Below the pieces are notes generated by a model, which was not told where the DNA came from, ran no database searches, and worked only from the letters and a program-made list of their open reading frames with translations. A program made the position numbers and the translations under genes. DNA of 64,000 nt. Source: Tetracentron sinense (taxonomy: Eukaryota; Streptophyta; Magnoliopsida; Trochodendrales; Trochodendraceae). Location of the stretch: NCBI GenBank assembly GCA_015143295.1, contig JABCRI010001044.1, positions 1 through 64,000 on the forward strand, given 5' to 3'. Position 1 is the first letter of the stretch. Every line of letters starts with the position of its first letter. This document shows, piece after piece, positions 36,201-47,184 of this stretch.

Positions 36201-36909
36201 TAGTCACGGTTCCCCTCCAAAACCGATATGCCTATTATTTTGTCTTGAACTATTTCAATTGAATTTCAAAATTTTAGATGAAATGTTGTTGTTTTTTAAA
36301 TAATTTTAAAATTAAAATTTAATAAAACACCAAAATATAATGAAAATTTTTTATTTATTATTTGTTGATTTAGAATTTAATTAATTAAAATAATAATATT
36401 TTTTTATAAATTATAATTTTAATTAATTGTTAATCTATTATTATAATAAAATACCTAATACGTTTGGATACTTAAGACCCTTAAACATTTCTACTAACAT
36501 ATTTAAACTATTAACCTATCTAAATAGTTTACTAATTAGATAAGTGATTTGTACCAATAACTTTAAATGACATGTGTAAATATATTAAATAAAAAAATTT
36601 GAAAACAAATTTGATTTATTTCAGCTAAAATTTTGTTAAATATCAATATAAATAAGAAAATATTTTGGTAGTAAAACATTTAATATTTCATCAAAATTTT
36701 AGATTTCGGTTGGGGGTTCAAAATTTTCAGCAAGTTTAGCTTCCATTTGACACCTTGGGTAGAAAGTTGGGATAAGTTGGGCAATGAGAAAAATTTTCTA
36801 CATGCGGAATTGCCATTGGATTGGTCCCTAACCTGCCTAGTTATATGCTTAATGCATAATATCCCGGGTACTGACATTCTCATGATGATAAGATTAAGTA
36901 CATGTAAAA
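36201..36909. other. Very AT-rich stretch, no gene
   Basis: Long runs of A/T without frames. 36700-36900 has a short open stretch on either strand with no domain. Confidence 0.3.
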
Positions 36910-38239
36910 AAATTGGTTATCTCATATTGTGAACAAACCATAGTTACCAAAGCAAGAAATGAAAATGAGAAGTAAAACGAAAACGAGAAGTAAAACGAAA
37001 GCGAGAAGTAGGAAATAAAACTAAAATAATTCTTAAGAAAGGGAAAGTGAGAACTTGCTTCATTCCAATTATATCAGGATAATCAACCATACCTTAAATT
37101 TTATCTTACATGAAATATTTGTAGAAAAGTAGATGTTTTAGATTTCAATCTAACAATACTTTCTTAGGATCTATATCGTAGGCATGAGACTCGGATCTAT
37201 TCCACCACTTTCTAGATACATAGCCCCCTTTAACTACTAAACATAACATGATGGAAGCGAGTTTCCTGATAAGCGAATTTGAGAAATGAGCTTCCTGTAA
37301 AGCAAGTTTCCCACCTTAGACATAGCTTCGATGCAGCTGTGAGGCAAACAATGAAGGGGCATAATTGCATATTGATGAAATGCATTCGACATGATCAGCT
37401 CAAATTTGCACACATCAAAAACACTATCCGCTCAGCAGTTAAGAATTTCGGTCGGGAGGTCAAGTTTTGAGTCCAGATCCTCTTCAATTGCTATTGAAGT
37501 TAGAGAGTTTAACCGCACTCACGGAGCTATTTTTAACCTTGGCTAAGTAGTTTTAACTCCTAGGGTTAATTTTTTTTTTCTAAAAGCCAAGATTAGATTT
37601 TTGAATTCTAAAGGTTAGTGAATCTTAACTACTTTTAATGGGGACACATGTTGACCTGTGGGTGCAATTGAACTCTAACAAGTTCAATTGTGATTGAATA
37701 TGATCCCAACTCTCAAGTTCCGAAGAGAGAAACTCCTAATGAAATGGCAGAAGTTTTCCATGGTACCCTGGCCCAATGTGGAAGCTTAGGGTGGCACTAA
37801 CAACTAAGGACTAGGTTATGACCCGTACCAAAATAAAAATGTTCCCCGAATGAACCATCAAATAGTGGAGTGGAGCCTGACTTGACCCAATCTTATTTTT
37901 GTCTATCATTTCTCATCCAAACTTTATAGGACCTTTTCTATACGACTGTTTTCATGCAAACTGAGAACAAAACACTCCATCTGGTTGGATACTGATCATG
38001 AAGTGTTGGCCTTAGTGATGTAGCTTATGGTCAATATCTATCTTGATCCAACGGCTTAGAAGTTTCCGTTCGGACTGAAAATTGGTTAGGTGGCACGCAA
38101 GGGACCCACATCAGTATTTTGCGTAGTTTCATACACTCATCTTGTGGTCTTAAAATGCATGACATCAATGTTGCCTGAGCCGTTCTAAGTGTTTGGACCT
38201 AACATAAAATAGATGAACAATTTTATAGTAGGTTACGCC
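36910..38239. repeat. Segmental duplication, copy 2 (partner 23241-23870)
   Basis: Shares CATCAAATAGTGGAGTGG, GGAGCCTGACTTGACCCA and GGTTGGATACTGATCATGAA with copy 1. It is longer because of a short GAAAACGAGAAGTAAAAC repeat at 36956-37012 and a MITE at 37482. Confidence 0.6.
37482..37712. mobile_element. Foldback MITE in the duplication
   Basis: Ends GATCCTCTTCAATTGCTATT and, inverted, GATCATATTCAATCACAATTG. Inner arms TTTTAACTCCTAGGGTTAA and GTTAGTGAATCTTAACTAC. It is absent from copy 1 of the duplication at the matching place. Confidence 0.6.
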
Positions 38240-39102
38240 ACGAGACCAACACCACGTGGACAACACTAATGTTATTCAATGGAGTTGATTTTTTTGTCAT
38301 GTTCTCTCTCGCTCTACCCCTGGTTTCTTCATCAACAAAGGCAGCAGAATAGTACGGCCGCCTGTCGGTTTAGGCTTCTCTCCGTATCACCTCCATGTTC
38401 CCAGTTCTTTAGCCTCTCTTTTATCACGAATTCTTTCCATAGTCTTTCCAAGTTTAGTTAAACATGAATTTCCTTTGAAAGACTACCATGATTCACAACC
38501 ATGAGGATCATGTGTCAGTAATTTCTCTCACCTTTCAATAATAATCACTAACAAGCCTGAATGAATGATTGGCGCAACTATTGGTTTAGAAAAGAAATTA
38601 AAGTGTCATCTCTCTATTATAACAGTCAAGTTAATAACCAAATAAAATGAGGAAAGGAAATGAAACCTACTTCAACACCAACATGAGCAACGTGATGGCT
38701 GTACATTAAAATAGGAAGCTGTTTCAACTCTTCTAATTTGAATTCTTTCTTGGTAGATTTTCCAATTCTAAGTAGGCATGCATTCACTTCAAAATAAAAG
38801 GGAGTTTTGGTCGGAACGCCACTGGCTCATTGATCAAACGGTTAGGATTGTTCAAATAGCATTGATCAGACAATTTATGGCCAATCCAGAGGCTGATCAC
38901 CAAGAGCTGGACCCCAGGATTGAGAAACATGAGGATTAGTGGTTAAAAGATCACCCCAAAGGAGCAGAAAAAGAAGCTTAGCTGGAAAAACTTCTCAGCG
39001 ATCACAACTATAAGAAAATCTTCTTTACAGAAAACACAACAAAATATGTGACAAAGACAAAATCTGAGTAATCTAAAGAAAAGAGCGCCACAATGCCTAG
39101 TA
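38240..39102. repeat. Exon-like module and array module of unit E
   Basis: 38240-38420 is the YYSVAFVDEET-type module without the fused FBD exon. 38500-39102 is the array module (CTAGTATAGC landmark), which resumes at 41543 after LTR 2. Confidence 0.55.
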
Positions 39103-39107
39103 TAGCT

Positions 39108-41537
39108 GTCACACCCCTTCCAGTAGGGTAGACCCCACCGGAATAAGTGGACCCACAAGACGAGGCATTTATAGGAACCTACCAGGTGGATAACATAATT
39201 CTGATAATAAACCTACTACAACATATGCTTTCATTCGTTTCTGAAACATAGAACATGTATCTAGTATCCCAAATGCCCAAATGTCGCGGGTTAAACTACT
39301 ACCATACACATGAAAGCTCTCAAAAATATTAAGATTTTGGACATCCATATACATATAAGTCCAAAATGCAAGAGTCTAATGACAATACTAGGTCTATAAA
39401 TAAAATGAGATCTAGATAGAAGCTGACAAAATGTTGACTCCACGGCACAATATCTACTATCTCGATATCTACTATCTCGGGGAAAAGATTGCTCTCTACC
39501 AAAACTGCTACTAATCTGAAATGGAGGAAAATAACAGGGTGAGATATAACTCAGTGAATGAATATCAACTATAGATACATTATAAACATGATCTAATTCA
39601 TCAAATAAGAACATTTAACCATAATAACACCCTTCTCATTTAGAAAAATTTAGGTAGAGTCTCATAAAAAAATAGAGAATTTCAAAATCTTATACATCAC
39701 CTGTAAGACCTGTTAATAAGAAAATTCATTTAAACATAACATAATATAGTCCACACACTTTTCAAATTTCTCATGTATACTAATTTACAATCATTGATCA
39801 TTTCCCCAATACTACGAGTCTTACAAAATTACTAATTGAAATTTCTTCATCATTTTCCTACATATACATACTGTCTGCTTACCTACTTATTTACTTAGAA
39901 TTCACTTATCATATTTAATAATTCATACATATTCACATTACCTGTTTGACTGCCTGTCTGGATTCCCTTATCCTATCTGCTTATAATTCACTTATCATAT
40001 TTCATAATTCATACATATTCACATTACATGTTTGCTTGCCTGTCGGGATTTCCTTATTTGCTTGTCTGCGTAGAGTTCTCATATCATATTGCATACATAT
40101 CCATACTACTTGATTGCCTACTTAGAATTTCCTTATCATATTTCACATATTCATGCTACCTACTTGCTTGTCTACTTAAAATTCTCTTCTCATTTATCAT
40201 ACATATTCATACTACTTACATGACTGCATACCTAGGCGCTTACCTCATGGAGAGCCCTATTCCCAAAACATAATGTCTCTCATTTGGGTGCTTACCTTAT
40301 AAATAGCCCTATTCTCAGTGCATACTCTTTCTACCTGGGTGCTTACCTTTTAGGTAGCCCTATTCCCAGTGCATAATCTTTCTACCTAAGTGCTTACTTT
40401 TTAGGTAGCTCTATTCCCAGTGCATATTATATCTCTCATCTGGGCGCTTACCTTACAGGTAGCCCTGTTCCCAGTACCTGGTTCTTCTTCCTAGGTGCTT
40501 ACCCATGGGCAACCCGATTCTTAGTACATGGTCTATTCCATCTAGGCGGTTACCTTACAGGTAGCCCTATTCCTAGTGGATAATCTTTCCATTTGTTATC
40601 AAGAGACCTGACCTTTATCAAGATTTCATTTACATAATCCTTAATTCATGGATGTGCTTATATACACGTATTCATACTACTAAGGATTTCATAATCATAT
40701 TCACTAGTTACATACATGTATTCTTCGTATTCCATAAACATACTCACTAGTTCATCATCATAAACATAATCGCTAGTTCATAACTTTTAATTTAAACAAA
40801 ATCACTATAGAAGGTATTCACTCATCGGATCTGAGTCCCCAAGACAAGCCGAGCTGGCACCGGAGCTCCCCAGGTCAAACTCTGGTAGTAAGCCCTCGCC
40901 TAAGGTATACAATAATGCATTAACTACATACTTAACTTTCATGTTAACTCATGACATGTATATGCACTCTCTTGAAATTTCTATAGAATTTTTCGTCACT
41001 TTAATCATTGAAATCCATCAAATAACTCATGAATCTAAAATATAAACTTCATGTGAGAAATTAAATCTTTTCCCTAACTTTCCATAATCACGCAATTTTT
41101 TAAATACATCTCAAACCACATAAATCAAGAAAAATTGGGGTTTACAGAGGTTTTTGGAGTGGGGTTTTGGCCCAAACTAGGGCTGGCCGGTGGTGGTGCT
41201 GTGGCTGACCAGTGGTGAGGTTGCGACTGGCTGACAACAATCGATGGTCGACGGTGGTGCTAGCGTTGGTAATCGGTTCTTGAATCTTTGAGAGAGAAGA
41301 AAGGAAAAAGAAGGAAAGATGAGGATGATTCTTATCCCCTCCCCAAGGCAAAAAGACCATAATGCCCTCCCATTTATTTAAGGCCTTTTTTTATTTTCAA
41401 GGGTATTTTTGGAAAAATAAGGTTTTAGGCCCATTTTCAATAATTAAATTTTACCACAAATTTTAATAAAATCACACCCTTACTTTAAATTTAAAAAAAT
41501 GTCAAAATTACCCATGTTCCCTGGACTCACCATTACA
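39108..41537 (+). mobile_element. Solo LTR, chromovirus-like Ty3-gypsy (LTR 2)
   Basis: 2430 bp, TGTCACACCCCTTCC...CACCATTACA, target duplication ATAGC at 39103-39107 and 41538-41542. The start and length suit Tekay/Del LTRs. Contains two tandem arrays (39895-40200, 40228-40580). No internal region. Confidence 0.82.
40228..40580. repeat. Tandem repeat inside LTR 2
   Basis: About seven copies of a 51-57 bp unit (GGTGCTTACCTTTTAGGTAG, CCCTATTCCCAGTGCAT). Upstream, 39895-40200 has four or five copies of a 70-85 bp unit (CTTATCATATTTCATAATTC). Confidence 0.75.
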
Positions 41538-41542
41538 ATAGC

Positions 41543-42207
41543 AGAAACTCAACCAGTACCAGTTTCTTTTTTGGACATGTAATTTACATGGATGTAGCAC
41601 AATAAAAAGTGGTTTCGTTAGGTATGTTAATAACTTATCCAAGACCATAGCATTCTTGAGGATATATTTCAGTAGATCTATCCTATCTCATCCTCCCATT
41701 CTAGTTGCCCTTGTGATTCCCACTAGTCTTGATGGAAACTAGAGTTGCACAGAAATGCCTATTTCATGTAGCCCTGAAAAATGAAATATGTCGTTTTAGT
41801 TTTACATTTTACAGGACCTGCATAGGGGGATGGGATTTTGTCTGGCCCTAGATAGATGAAAACCATCTAACCCCTACCTAGGTCAATATTTGTGCCTTTT
41901 GACACCCCTTAACTGTGGTTAAGATTCACTATCCCATATGGTTCAACCATGTAACCTTGGTTTTAGAATAAAAAATTAACCACAAGAGTTTAAAACCAGC
42001 GTTAAAAGGGCAATTTAAGGGGCCCTGTGAGTACGCCAATCGGTTTTGTTTTGGCAAGGGATAGACCAAATCCGATCCCCTGCATAGAACTTAGAAGTAT
42101 GATAATAAAGTAAGTAAAATGTAAAGTGATTGTGATCATATCCAGCAGCAAAAAATGAATATGCCAAGTAATCAATTCAAGAAAGTACTAAGGTTACCTC
42201 GATATCG
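41543..42207. repeat. Shared array module downstream of gene E, with a MITE
   Basis: Same 3' flank as the other units (TTCTTGAGGATATATTTCAG, CTAGTCTTGATGGAAA). The MITE at 41826-42078 interrupts it. Confidence 0.6.
41826..42078. mobile_element. MITE with 8-9 bp target duplication
   Basis: 253 bp with ends GGGATGGGATTTTGTC and inverted GGGATCGGATTTGGTC, target duplication CCTGCATAG at 41817-41825 and 42079-42087. Inner arm GTGGTTAAGATTCACTA links it to the foldback family. A 9-bp duplication suggests Mutator-type, 8 bp would suggest hAT. Confidence 0.78.
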
Positions 42208-44784
42208 TTAAGAGAATAAAATTACTGCATGAGGAGAGGCTCTTGGGAAGCTTAACATCTTTTGAGTAAATTCCAGCAATTTTTCGGGCATAAAACGCTT
42301 TCTCCATTTATTACATGCTAATCTCTCGCTATAAATCACCATCTTTTCTAAGACCATTGAATGCTTAAGCAAAAACTGCACTAGATCCATCTCATGGTGG
42401 CTTGCTACAAAGCCAACTATCTTAACAGTCTTGAGATTGTGCAATAGAGATGATTTCCAGTAGTTCTCTCCTTCAAAATCGTACAAGGCACAAAACTACA
42501 AATGAAGAAAACTTCAGACTCAAACTTTATTCATAAATAGATCATAAAACATATAACTCAAAATCCAATTAGATGTAGGCATAAAATAGGAATCATGTTT
42601 TTGAGGAACCCACCTTAGTGCTACTAGGGAAGGTCATGTCCACAACAAGTGTCTCTAGGTCAAAAGAACTTCTTCGCAGATTTGCTATACCAGGAAGGTC
42701 CCATTTGTCGAGGTAGGTGTCCAGTATTAAACTTTTGCGTTTAGATGGTGGAGAAGGCAGAATTTTTAGCTCCGAAGTTGACAAAACCTTAGCACAACAC
42801 AACAAAAATAAAAAGAAGATGAATTTAGAAATAGACTCCAAATGGATTAGAATTTAACACGGATCAAAAAAATATATATATAGAATTTTACATTAGAAGC
42901 AATGTATTCATGAACTCGGGAAATGGCTGAATCACTTTTGCGCAAAGGGATCTCTTATTGAATTGCCATGTAATTTGTGACCTTAAAACCGAGTCCAAAC
43001 TCGACATCTCAACCAAGTTACTAGGAACGATTAGATAGAATCAACAATGAATGGGAGTTCTCTTATTGAATTGCCATGTAACTTGTTACCTTAAAACCGA
43101 GTCAGAACTCGACAACTCAACCAAGTTACTAGGAACGCTTAGATAGACTCAACAATGGAAAATCATATAACATTACCATTTTCCACAATTCACATAAAAG
43201 TTTCTTACACCATTTTCCACAATTCACACATAAAAGTTTCTTACAAACACGATGGGATGTGTCTCACGTATACCATATTTCCCCTAATTCTAAATCGCAA
43301 GTGAACTTGTAGGACTAGCCAAGTTAATTTACATAATTCTTCTCTAGTCTTAGTTTTCAAAGCTTCGAAACACGGGACGTATTCTTCTCCAGTTATAACC
43401 GGTTTTGTCAAAACCGGTTACGCCCCTTTAGTGGCCACATGTCTCTTTTGACACCTCTTAACTATGGTTAAGATTTACTCACCCCTAAGGTTCACCCACC
43501 TGTTCATGGTTTTTAGAAAAAAAAAAAAAATTGTTAACTGTGGTTAAAATTTTCCAACTCCTAGGGTTAATTTTTAAATATATTTTCTAAAAACCAAAGA
43601 GAGGTGGGTGAACCTAAGGGGTTGGTGAATCTTAACCACAGTTAAGTGGTGTAAAAAGGGACATGTGGTGACCACAAGGTTGTAACCGGTTTTGCCCAAA
43701 ACCGGTTACAACTGGAGAAGATCACCAGTCGTAAAGAAAAAGGGTAGTTCGATACTTTGGACAAGTTCTGTTATTATAAGAAACCTCATCATAAATAAAA
43801 AAAAAATCTGAGATAATGAGATAAATGCATAGAAAGGCATACCTGCATGCACCAAGAGCCTATTGTAAGATCCTTAACATGATGAAGCTTCTCAAGAAGC
43901 TCCCTCAAAAAGTCATAGTATCTATCTTCATCCGAAGGGTCATAGACAATATGAAATATGAGGGTTGCGTGAACTAGACACGGCAAATTCGTCAAACGAA
44001 TCCTCCTATACCAGCCCCCAAGCATGGCCAATGACTGGAGATAAGGAGCTGAAATTTTTACCACTGAATCTAAATTCATAAAATCGTACTGATCATCAAC
44101 GTCACCGTCGTGTATTATCAATTTTTTGAGACTTGGGGAAGTAATATTCAGATGCTGAAGGCCGCCAATTAATTCCAAATCCAAAACTTCGAGCGAAGGA
44201 CTACCTGATAATATGTCTTGGATCAAATTGTCGCTCAACTGAATGCAACTCAGAGATAAGGATCTGAGTAGTCTCCATGAAAATAACCCACGGGGTCTGA
44301 TATGGATGAAGCACAACTTCAATTTTGTTAGGTATGCGTTGTTGTATAGATGTTGAGGTAATTCGTAAGGATCATCTAGCGAAACGTGATCGAACAAGAA
44401 TAGATCGAGTTCTTCAACCTTCCTTCTCACCGCAAAACGGATCCATGAGTCTAAATGAGAGGCAAGCCCGTCAGTGCAAGCGAAATCAACAAAAAACTTT
44501 CGAATTTTGGAACCTTCATAGAGAACTAGAGTGCGGTTGACGAAGTTAACATAGCTGTCCGCCTTTACGTATGAATTAATAAAATCAAGGTCTGAGACCG
44601 AAGCCCAGAGGTGTTCCCATCTTTTGGATAACACGCCCGTCTTTACAGCTTCTTGCATGGGCAGCAAGGAGAGGATTTGATGGAGGACAAAGTCCGGTAA
44701 CCCTGATATTCGATCAACGCTGCAAGTCCTTGGCCGTTTGGGCCTAGTAGTTGATTCATGGGAACTATCGGCTATCTCCTCCAT
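42208..44784 (-). CDS. F-box/LRR/FBD protein gene, copy E (intact)
   Basis: Exons 44784-43843 (314 codons), 42787-42614 (58 codons) and 42495-42208 (95 codons plus TAG), all phase 0 with GT...AG. The product is about 467 aa. F-box at residues 23-62 (VDRISGLPDFVLHQILSLL, LSKRWEHLW), LRR-like middle (DPYELPQHLYN, GSPSLEVLDLEL, ISAPYLQSLAML), HHVKDLTIGSWCMQ, then FBD (WRKRFMPEKLLEFTQKML). Exon 3 uses an acceptor (TTTGTAG) about 20 bases upstream of the one used by copies B and C, adding FCALY. It lacks about six residues (PSFQC region) that copy F keeps. Intron 1 (1055 bp) holds a foldback MITE and a 110-bp tandem duplication. By family, an SCF substrate receptor, target unknown. The sequence is clearly more diverged from A-C than those are from each other, so it is an older branch. 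Confidence 0.9.
42945..43165. repeat. Tandem duplication in intron 1 of gene E
   Basis: Two adjacent copies of about 110 bp (TCTCTTATTGAATTGCCATG ... CAACCAAGTTACTAGGAACG). Other gene copies have one. Confidence 0.8.
43378..43728. mobile_element. Foldback MITE in intron 1 of gene E
   Basis: The cleanest family member. Arms of about 140 bp: TTCTTCTCCAGTTATAACCG, AAAACCGGTTACG, GGCCACATGTC, GGTTAAGATTTACTCACCCC on the left and the inverse on the right, ending AACTGGAGAAGATC. The RNA of gene E would carry it as a hairpin before splicing. Confidence 0.82.
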
Positions 44785-45124
44785 GATTTCACTTCTTTCT
44801 CAACAAAGTAATGCTGAAGGTAAAGAGTACACAAAGGCATTAAAAAGAACTGCTTAGACGTACCTTTGGAATCCGGAAGGTACATGAACTGTTTTTTTGC
44901 TTTTTTGGTACATGAACGTTGGAAGTTGGAAGGGAACCACAAGAGTGTTTAAATGCCAGAACTCTTGTGAAGCTGTTAAATTCGTACATGCATCCTCGCC
45001 ATTACACAGTCATGCACACAGGAAAGTTATAGACAATTTGCTTCCCTTTCGTAGGAAGATTGACGATTTGCTTGCCATTAAAAGGTAGACGATTTGCTTC
45101 CCTTTGTAATTCGAAGGTTAGACC
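44785..45124 (-). promoter_or_regulatory. Upstream region of gene E
   Basis: The leader resembles that of gene C just before the ATG (GAGAAAGAAGTGAAATC). Further up, GTTCATGTACC occurs twice and CTTCCTATTAAAGG-like text follows. No clear TATA box. Confidence 0.35.
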
Positions 45125-45290
45125 AAATCCTCCATAACCAGATTTGGCAAATCCGATTATCACCCCGGTCCATGTCCCTTTTGACACTCCTTAATTGTGG
45201 TTCAGAATACTCACCCACCCTTGGTTTTTAGAAGAAAGAAAAAAAATTAAATCTTTTTTTAAAAATTATTTTAATATTAATTGTGTAAAC
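45125..45290. mobile_element. Partial foldback MITE
   Basis: One arm only: GACCAAATCC, CATGTCCCTTTTGACAC, CTTAATTGTGGTTCAG, CCTTGGTTTTTAG. Confidence 0.5.
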
Positions 45291-45367
45291 GTTAGATGTC
45301 CTTGATAACAAACTGATGGAAACTCTTGAGTCTTGAGGCCGTTGTTTCCTTCGTAATTAAGTAAGCC

Positions 45368-45540
45368 TGACTAGCCTAACTATTGAAGTCGACTTAGAGT
45401 TGCATAAGGGCGGCTAAGGCTCATGAGATAAAAATGGGGATTTTTGCAAATCAGCCAACTAGCCTAACTATTGAAGTCGGCTTAGAGTTGCATAAGGGCT
45501 AAGGCTCATGAGATAAATAGGGTTTTTTGCAAATCAGTTG
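45368..45540. repeat. Tandem duplication of about 105 bp
   Basis: Two copies of CTAGCCTAACTATTGAAGTC ... GGCTCATGAGATAAA ... TTTGCAAATCAG. Confidence 0.8.
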
Positions 45541-45699
45541 CTACATTCTAGCTACTTTGCAAATGTTCTGTGTAAATCATGGTTTTGCAACCATTAGACA
45601 AACAACCCCTCGTTAGACTTTCATTTGTTATTGTTAGTAAAATGATTATTATGTCCTCCAGGATAATTCAGAACCTTTCAAAGCCTTTCACTTCCTTAA

Positions 45700-46140
45700 T
45701 CTATGGTTAACAAGTTTTAATTTTATGGTTAATTTGTCCCATTTAACTCCCTTCAAATATGATTAAAATTCACACCCTTAAGAATTAAGCATCTAACCTT
45801 GGTTTTAAAATAAAAATTAGCATGTTTTTTTTTTAATTTTTAACTCCCTTTAATTGTGGTTAAGATTCACACCCTAAGGACTAAAGCATCTAACCTTGAC
45901 TTTTAAAAGAAAAGAATTAACGTGTCCCCTTTTCAACTCCCGTTAACTGTGGTTAAGATTCATTAATCATTAGAATTAAATCATCTAACCTTGGTTTTTA
46001 GAAAAATTAACGTGTCCCTTTTTAACTCCCTTTAACTATGGTTGAGATTCATCACCCTTAGGGTTAAAACATCTGACCTTAGTTTGCTAAAAGAAAAATA
46101 AACGTGCCTTTTAACTCCTTTTAAGGTTCACTAACCCTTA
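45700..46140. repeat. Tandem array built from a MITE arm
   Basis: Four to five units of about 100 bp, each with AACGTGTCCC, TTTAACTCCC, GTGGTTAAGATTCA, the GGGTTAAA/CATCTAACC pair and CTTGGTTTTTA. This is the foldback family arm repeated head to tail. Confidence 0.7.
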
Positions 46141-47184
46141 AGATTGCATTCGCTTCAAAAGATAAGATTGTTTTTGGTTGGAACAACGCCGGTGGACGGC
46201 TGATCAGACTGTTCAAATTGTCCAAATAGCATTGATTTGGTTTGTGGCCAATCCATAGGTGACCCGAGATTTGGCCCCAGACTGAGAAGCAGGAGCATTG
46301 GTGGCCAAAAGTTCACCCCAAAGGAGCCGAGAAGGAAGCTTGGACAGTAGGTCGGATGGAAAAACTTTCTGGTTCAGGATTCCCAATTGATCTATTCTAT
46401 TTTCAAGGTAGACAATCACATGGACCATAAATCATGAGTCATAGGACACATGAACTAGACTACTCTCCAGATCCACCAACTAGAACTATCTGTTTGGCAA
46501 GCATTAATAGGTAGGTCCAGCCCTTTTAATTCATTATTCGGGAAGGATCCGAATCCGCAACCAATAGATCTATGAGCCGGGGCAAAGGTAAGGCCAGAAC
46601 CGCGGTAAGAAAGTTAGTTGGAGCATAATCACAACTGTTTGTAAGAAAATCTTATTTACAAAAAACACAGCAAAATTTATGATAAAGACAAAATCTTAAG
46701 TACTCTAAATAAATGAGCCCCACGATGTCTAATATAGCAGAAAAGCTCAACTTGCACCACTTTCTTTTTTGTGCTATGTAATTTACAAGAATGTAGCACA
46801 AAAAAAAATGTAATTCCTTCTATATGTTGATAATTTTATCCAAGACCATAGCATTCCTGAGGATATATTTCAATAGATCTATCACATCCTCCCATTCTAT
46901 GAATCCATCTATATCCATAGACATGAGGCAATATAAAATGCAATCATTTGATTGGCATTGTGATTCTCAAAAGTCTTGATGGAAACTAGAGTTTCTGAGA
47001 AATGCCAATTTCTTGTAGCCCTGAAGATCAATATTTTATTTAATTTTTATCTTTTGCGGGACTGACATAAAAATGTGGTAAACAAAGAAAAATGTAAAGT
47101 CGTCATGATAATAACAAGAAGCAATAAATTAGTAAACCAAGTACTCATTTCAAGTAATTACCAAGGCTACCTTGAAATCACTAA
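46141..47184. repeat. Shared array module downstream of gene F, with a 250-bp insertion
   Basis: Landmarks as in the other units (TTGGTTTGTGGCCAATCC, TCTAATATAGCAGAA). 46372-46622 has no counterpart elsewhere and is richer in GC. The module ends at the Harbinger insertion. Confidence 0.6.
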
